Source: Deltaproteobacteria bacterium UBA6601 (GTDB taxonomy: Bacteria; Myxococcota_A; UBA796; UBA9615). Taken from it: 64,000 bases of DNA. Below, in pieces: positions 60,186-64,000 of this stretch (within the stretch, counting starts at the first letter, position 1; the number at the start of each line of letters is the position of its first letter). The translations under genes and the position numbers were made by a program. The notes beneath the pieces are model-generated. The model had not been told where the DNA came from. It saw only the letters and a program-made list of their open reading frames with translations, and searched no databases. The DNA is taken from contig DJIF01000015.1 of the NCBI GenBank assembly GCA_002433485.1, positions 37,013-101,012 on the forward strand, read 5' to 3'.

Positions 60186-60842
60186 ATTCGCAGACGTAGA
60201 CCCCCAGTGATGCCCGTGGACCGCGGTCCACGAAGGAACAAGATGATCCGCATCAGCCCCATTCGGCTGATCGGCGAAAACGGCGAGCAGATCGGTATCG
60301 TGGAGACCGGTGAAGCTCTGCGCATGGCGCAAGACGCTGGCTTGGACCTCGTGGAAGTTTCCCCTGACGCCCGCCCTCCTGTCTGCAAGTTGCTCGACTA
60401 CGGCAAGCACAAGTACGAACAGGCGCGCATGGAGCGGCAGAATCGTCGGAACTCGACCGACTCCACGCCCAAAGAAGTGCGCTTCCGCCCCAACACCAGC
60501 CAGCACGACCTTGAGGTGAAGATCGAGCATGCCAAGAAGTTCCTGGATCAGGGCCTTCGGGTGCGCCTAACGGTCCGCTTCAGAGGTGCAGAGATGCGCC
60601 GTCAGGACGTAGGCCGAGCAACACTTCGCCGAGCTACGGAGATGCTGGAGACCTTCGGCAAGCTGGACAGCCCGATCCCTGAGGTCCAGGGACGCATGCT
60701 TTCGGTAACGATGCTGCCGGCGGCCAAGAAGGGCGAGAAAACCGCCTCTCCGGAGCCAGCGAACAAGGCAGCGGCTCCAGCGGAGGCAAAGGCAGCCGCT
60801 CCGGCCGAGTCAACGGTAGCTGCTCCCGCTGCTGCCGAGTAG
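60186..60842 (+). CDS. infC: Translation initiation factor IF-3 (AUU start)
   Basis: 218 residues from ATT at 60186. The N-domain has PIRLIGENGEQIGIV, GEALRMAQDAGLDLVEVSPDARPPVCKLLDYGKHKYEQ; the linker is basic and the C-domain has KEVRFRPNTSQHDLEVKIEHAKKFL and RFRGAEMRRQDVGRATL. From the ATT the distance to the PIRL motif (25 residues) equals that from the E. coli start. E. coli infC uses AUU for self-control: IF-3 rejects non-AUG starts. The chain ends in about 40 residues of Ala/Pro/Lys repeats, as in the extended IF-3 (Dsg) of Myxococcus xanthus. It is not followed by rpmI-rplT. Confidence 0.9.
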   Translation: MRRRRPPVMPVDRGPRRNKMIRISPIRLIGENGEQIGIVETGEALRMAQDAGLDLVEVSPDARPPVCKLLDYGKHKYEQARMERQNRRNSTDSTPKEVRFRPNTSQHDLEVKIEHAKKFLDQGLRVRLTVRFRGAEMRRQDVGRATLRRATEMLETFGKLDSPIPEVQGRMLSVTMLPAAKKGEKTASPEPANKAAAPAEAKAAAPAESTVAAPAAAE

Positions 60843-60852
60843 AGCCCTTCAG

Positions 60853-60870
60853 GCCTTGACGCCAAGGCTG
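60853..60870 (+). terminator. Hairpin after infC
   Basis: GGCCTTG-ACGC-CAAGGCT (6 base pairs plus a G-T), 11 bases past the stop. No T-tract, so at most a weak terminator. Confidence 0.3.
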
Positions 60871-60896
60871 AGCCCACCACCGAGTGAGGACCCTAG

Positions 60897-61616
60897 ATGG
60901 CCGTAAACATGGACATCATCCTCGCAGAGTGGAGGGCTCGTAGCCTGGCTGAATATCGTTCTGCGGCTCTGGGAGCAGAATTCCTCGCGTGGCTGCTGCG
61001 GCAGGGCTTCGCATCGGACACCCTACAGCTCGCGCAGCGCTTCGTTGCCAATGAGCTCGATCATGCAGACATGAGCTTCGAGATCTATGCCGAGCTCGGG
61101 GGCGATGATGACCCGACCTCGATCCAGGAAGGAACCCTTGTCATCCCACATGGCTTCGGTGGTAGCTGCATTGAGCGAACGGTGCTGGCCTGCCTCGATC
61201 TCTACTGCATCGGCGAGACCCTGGCGACGCCCCTGTTTACCGCGATGGCCGACGCAACCACCGAATCCGGACCACGGCAACTGCTTGAACGGATTGTCGC
61301 CGATAGCGAGACGCAGGGTGCTTTGGGCTGGGCAGTTCTGGCCGAATTGATGGAGCGAGACAGCAAGCTGGTCACGCGACTGGCCAAGGAGCAACTGCCC
61401 AACTACCTGTCGCGGGTCGAACGGGCCTGGGGTCTGCTGCCCGAGGACTGGATCGAACCGGTAGGCCCCGGCGAGCTACGCTACGGACTCATCCCCCGTG
61501 CTCGCTACAAGCGCGAGTTCTACCAGTGCATCGCTGAAGAGGTCCTACCCCGTCTAGACGCCAGCAAGCTGCCCGGCCGGCCCTCATGGGGTAAGCGCCC
61601 TAAGAACAAGACCTGA
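60897..61616 (+). CDS. Ferritin-like protein with one altered metal ligand
   Basis: 239 residues, mostly helical. The pattern of a ferritin-like di-iron protein is visible: a first helix with Glu28, ELDHADMSFEIYAEL (Glu53-x-x-His56), GETLATPLFTAM (Glu106) and DSETQGALGWAVLAEL (Glu137). The second ExxH is ExxG (Glu137-Thr-Gln-Gly140), so one His ligand is lost. It may bind a single metal or be a structural relative. No signal peptide. 54 bases after infC; cytoplasmic, role unknown. Confidence 0.65.
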   Translation: MAVNMDIILAEWRARSLAEYRSAALGAEFLAWLLRQGFASDTLQLAQRFVANELDHADMSFEIYAELGGDDDPTSIQEGTLVIPHGFGGSCIERTVLACLDLYCIGETLATPLFTAMADATTESGPRQLLERIVADSETQGALGWAVLAELMERDSKLVTRLAKEQLPNYLSRVERAWGLLPEDWIEPVGPGELRYGLIPRARYKREFYQCIAEEVLPRLDASKLPGRPSWGKRPKNKT

Positions 61617-61656
61617 GTAGGCAGGCGGGTTTTCGAGCCAACCTGGAGGAGTCGTC

Positions 61657-62958
61657 ATGAGTGCGCACTACACCGACAAGCTGCTGAACTTTATCAGCGC
61701 CGGCCCCAGCCCCTGGCATGCCTGCGCCGAAGTCGAGCGGCAACTCCTGGCCGAAGGCTTTACTGCCTTTGATGAGGCCGCAGAAAAGTGGCACAGCAGC
61801 GCCGGTACGCGTGGCTATACGATCCGCTCAGGCTCCTCGATCATCGCCTTTCGCATGGGAGATAAGCCGCCCGCCGAGACCGGCTTTCGGGTGCTCTCTG
61901 CTCACCTAGACTCTCCTTGCCTGCGGGTGACGCCACTGCCTGAACGCCAGCTGTTCGGCTGTGCGAGCCTTGCGCTGGACATTTACGGTTCACCAATCAT
62001 CGCCACCTGGGCCGACCGCGACCTGGGCTTCTCAGGGCGAGTAAGCGTGAGCTCAGAGCAGCAGCCCCTCGAGATTGAGACGCTGCTGCTCTCAGTCAAT
62101 CGACCCATCTGCCGGATCTCCTCTCTGGCCATTCACCTCAACCGCAAGGTGAATGAAGATGGCCTTAAGCTTCACAAGCACGCCCACCTGCCAGCGATCT
62201 GGGGCCTGGGAAGTGGCAGTCGTAACGTCGAGGAGGGCCGCTTCCGAGACTTTCTTGCCGCAGAGCTGGACCTCCCCAGTGAGCGCGTTCTGGGATGGGA
62301 ATTGTGCCTGCACGACCTCCAGGCTCCGGTCGTTTCCGGTCGCGATGATGAGTTCATTCATGCCCCACGAATCGACAATCTTGGCTGCAGCTATGCAGCT
62401 CTAAGCGCCCTGTTAAGGAGCCTTGAAGAGCCGTCTGAGACCACCCAGGTGATCGCCCTTTATGACCACGAAGAGATCGGCTCCACCACAGACCGGGGAG
62501 CTGGCAGCAGCTTCACCAGAGATGTGCTGACTCGACTTGCTGGTACCAATCCCCGGGATCTCAGCCGCGCAATCCATCACTCCGCCGCCCTGAGTGCCGA
62601 CATGGCGCACGCTGTTCACCCCAACCACCCGGAAAAACACGACGGCCACCACAACCCCATCCTCGGAGGTGGCCCGGTACTGAAGACCAACTCCTCGTGG
62701 CGCTACGCTACAGACGCCACAACCATGGGCCTGGTGCGGGCCCTGGCCGCATCGGCCAACATTCCGCTCCAGGAATTCGTGTGCCGTCGTGACATGCGCT
62801 GCGGCAGCACCGTCGGCCCCATCGTCGCCGCAGACCTTGGCATCAAGTCTGCCGATGTCGGCGCGCCCATGCTTTCCATGCACTCCATCCGCGAAATGAG
62901 CAGCGGTCAGGACTGCGAACAACTCAGTCGCCTTTTGACCAGCTTCCTGAGTTGGTAG
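61657..62958 (+). CDS. M18 family aminopeptidase (aspartyl aminopeptidase-like)
   Basis: 433 residues, starting 10 bases after GGAGGAG. Motifs of the M18 metallopeptidases: NFISAGPSPWHACAE, LSAHLDSPCLRV (zinc His and Asp), YDHEEIGSTTDRGAGSSF (catalytic Glu-Glu and zinc), and MSMHSIREMSS with a C-terminal His. It removes N-terminal Asp/Glu or other residues from peptides in the cytoplasm. 16 bases before queE. Confidence 0.93.
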   Translation: MSAHYTDKLLNFISAGPSPWHACAEVERQLLAEGFTAFDEAAEKWHSSAGTRGYTIRSGSSIIAFRMGDKPPAETGFRVLSAHLDSPCLRVTPLPERQLFGCASLALDIYGSPIIATWADRDLGFSGRVSVSSEQQPLEIETLLLSVNRPICRISSLAIHLNRKVNEDGLKLHKHAHLPAIWGLGSGSRNVEEGRFRDFLAAELDLPSERVLGWELCLHDLQAPVVSGRDDEFIHAPRIDNLGCSYAALSALLRSLEEPSETTQVIALYDHEEIGSTTDRGAGSSFTRDVLTRLAGTNPRDLSRAIHHSAALSADMAHAVHPNHPEKHDGHHNPILGGGPVLKTNSSWRYATDATTMGLVRALAASANIPLQEFVCRRDMRCGSTVGPIVAADLGIKSADVGAPMLSMHSIREMSSGQDCEQLSRLLTSFLSW

Positions 62959-62974
62959 GCCAGGTAGCAGCAAC

Positions 62975-63619
62975 TTGAGCTACTCGATCAAGGAGCTCTA
63001 TCTGACCCTACAAGGAGAAGGTGCGCACAGCGGCCGGGTTGCAGTCTTTGTCCGCATGAGCGGATGCAATCTGTGGAGCGGCAGGGACCGCGACAAAGAG
63101 ACTGCTGACTGCTGGTTCTGCGACACGGATTTCATCGGTACCGACGGCCCGGGCGGCGCGCGCTTCCGCACAGCTGAAGAGCTGGCCAAAACGATCTCCA
63201 GTTGTTGGGAGCAAGACTGTGGCAGTAGTGGCACAGGAAGACCCTATGTCATCTTCACTGGTGGAGAACCCATGCTCCAGCTGGATCAAGCGCTCATCGA
63301 TGCCTGTAAAGGCCGCGGTTTTGAGGTTGGGGTAGAGAGCAACGGAACCCTCCCAATTCCTCGCAGCATCGACTGGATCTGTGTCTCTCCAAAGCCAGGT
63401 CCTGAGTTGGTCCAGTGTAGTGGCGACGAACTGAAGCTGGTCTTTCCGCAGGACGTCGACCCAGAAACTGTAGCCGGTTTGGACTTCCAGTATTTCTTCC
63501 TGCAACCCTTGGACGGTCCGGACCGCGAAGCCAACACTGCGCGCTGCATAGAATATTGTCGCTCCCATCCGCACTGGCGCCTTAGCCTGCAGACCCACAA
63601 GCTCATCGGGATCCCCTGA
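62975..63619 (+). CDS. queE: 7-carboxy-7-deazaguanine synthase (radical SAM)
   Basis: 214 residues from TTG at 62975. The iron-sulfur motif is C-x14-C-x2-C (CNLWSGRD...ADCWFC), the QueE-specific longer spacing rather than the usual Cx3Cx2C. TLQGEGAHSGRVAVF (substrate loop), FTGGEPMLQLD and VESNGTLP follow. It converts 6-carboxytetrahydropterin to 7-carboxy-7-deazaguanine for queuosine or other 7-deazaguanines. The other queuosine genes are not in the window. Confidence 0.93.
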   Translation: MSYSIKELYLTLQGEGAHSGRVAVFVRMSGCNLWSGRDRDKETADCWFCDTDFIGTDGPGGARFRTAEELAKTISSCWEQDCGSSGTGRPYVIFTGGEPMLQLDQALIDACKGRGFEVGVESNGTLPIPRSIDWICVSPKPGPELVQCSGDELKLVFPQDVDPETVAGLDFQYFFLQPLDGPDREANTARCIEYCRSHPHWRLSLQTHKLIGIP

Positions 63620-63757
63620 CCCTGGGACAAGCGCTGGCTTGTGAGGCGCCAAGACAACCTCAAATTGGCAACTGACGCCCTCAACCCGGCCTCGAGCTGA
63701 GCCACTAAGGCTGCAACTAACGAGAGCGACTCGGCGCAGTAATGACAACAAGGAGAC

Positions 63758-63786
63758 TTGCCCGAACCGGTCCCTTTGACTATGTT
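63758..63786 (+). promoter_or_regulatory. Candidate tRNA-Ser promoter
   Basis: TTGCCC at 63758-63763, a 17-base spacer, TATGTT at 63781-63786, ending 12 bases ahead of the tRNA. A clean match in spacing; -35 four of six, -10 four of six. Confidence 0.6.
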
Positions 63787-63798
63787 CCGGCATCCTTA

Positions 63799-63884
63799 GG
63801 AGGTGTGGCCGAGTGGTCGAAGGCAACGGTCTTGAAAACCGTCGAGCGAAAGCTCCGTAGGTTCGAATCCTACCGCCTCCGCCA
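63799..63884 (+). tRNA. tRNA-Ser (anticodon TGA)
   Basis: 86 bases with encoded CCA. Acceptor GGAGGTG pairs with CGCCTCC; anticodon stem ACGGT/ACCGT around loop CTTGAAA; long variable arm CGAGCGAAAGCTC; T-arm GTAGG-TTCGAAT-CCTAC. TGA reads TCA/TCG-type serine codons. Confidence 0.97.
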
Positions 63885-63917
63885 TCAACGCCTGCCGCCC
63901 TGAGACAGTCTGGATCC

Positions 63918-64000
63918 GGAGAGGTGACCGAGAGGCCGATGGTGCTCGCCTGCTAAGCGAGTGTCGTGTCACAGCGACCGAGGGTTCGAATCCCTCCCTC
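63918..64000 (+). tRNA. tRNA-Ser (anticodon GCT), cut by the window end
   Basis: Starts GGAGAGGTGACCGAGAGGCC, anticodon stem CTCGC/GCGAG around CTGCTAA (anticodon GCT, AGC/AGT codons), a long variable arm and T-arm GAGGG-TTCGAAT-CCCTC. The 3' acceptor half and CCA lie outside the window. 33 bases after tRNA-Ser(TGA), probably co-transcribed. Confidence 0.95.

Noticed and set aside
60207..60842. infC starting at GTG 60207 or ATG 60210
   Set aside because: The only strong ribosome site is placed for ATT at 60186, and that start gives the right N-terminal length.
1..64000. Mobile elements, CRISPR arrays, prophage or tRNA-linked islands
   Set aside because: No transposase, integrase, repeat-spacer array, phage gene or duplicated att-like end near the three tRNAs was found; gene order and composition look uniform.

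Overview
This is about 64 kb of chromosome from a GC-rich Gram-negative bacterium, most likely of the Myxococcota/deltaproteobacterial type. The evidence: lipoprotein-processing enzymes (Lgt, Lnt) and many lipobox proteins; a secreted lipoprotein with a DDDDSA linker and thrombospondin type 3 calcium repeats; a Hanks-type kinase and an FHA-GGDEF protein; a bacterial mevalonate operon; and an IF-3 with a long Ala/Pro/Lys tail and a non-AUG start, as reported for Myxococcus xanthus Dsg. Coding density is very high, most neighbours overlap by 1-17 bases, and no gap of 300 bases or more is gene-free. I see no insertion sequence, phage, CRISPR array or integrase. This is core and near-core genome.

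Layout. 1-7.6 kb: acyl-CoA metabolism (end of an acyl-CoA dehydrogenase, both subunits of a biotin-dependent acyl-CoA carboxylase, methylmalonyl-CoA epimerase), with a degenerate J-domain protein, an alpha/beta-hydrolase lipoprotein and a family 2 glycosyltransferase. 7.6-16.6 kb: a tightly packed plus-strand set that looks like cytoplasmic peptidoglycan recycling (NagZ, NlpC/P60 peptidase, a divergent MurD-like ligase, a MurU-like nucleotidyltransferase), then a long-chain acyl-CoA synthetase, an SDR epimerase on the other strand and a MATE exporter. 16.6-24.1 kb: a minus-strand operon lnt, fni, mvaA, phosphomevalonate kinase, mvaD, mevalonate kinase, in which every junction overlaps. It supplies isopentenyl diphosphate from HMG-CoA, and its Fni carries an extra N-terminal PilZ-like domain. 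24.2-29.2 kb: a DUF2225 protein, a large lipoprotein with a possible papain-like fold, uridine kinase, a HPF/RaiA-like protein and Lgt.

29.2-37.6 kb: the chaperone region. groES-groEL and dnaK diverge from a 297-base gap with a TTGACA-type promoter on each side. dnaK is followed by a ribbon-helix-helix/HTH regulator with a perfect palindrome near its own start, a DUF6340-like lipoprotein, psd and dnaJ. 37.6-47.8 kb: an extended Bat (aerotolerance-type) operon starting at the dnaJ stop codon, with MoxR ATPase, DUF58, two VWA membrane proteins, BatD, BatE and two smaller membrane proteins. Three of its single-pass proteins share a C-terminal module, matching in number its three VWA-type proteins.

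47.8-58.6 kb: envelope and signalling genes (TSP3/VWA lipoprotein, membrane kinase, phosphodiester glycosidase, a CHAT-like protein, a CAP-like protein, an RRM protein, infA, an RlmD-like methyltransferase, an FHA-GGDEF cyclase, a SurA_N-like/DsbA lipoprotein). 58.7-64 kb: a small unknown gene, tRNA-Arg(ACG), infC starting at AUU, a ferritin-like protein with one lost metal ligand, an M18 aminopeptidase, queE, tRNA-Ser(TGA) and a tRNA-Ser(GCT) cut by the window end.

All functional calls come from reading motifs by eye. No database search was run.
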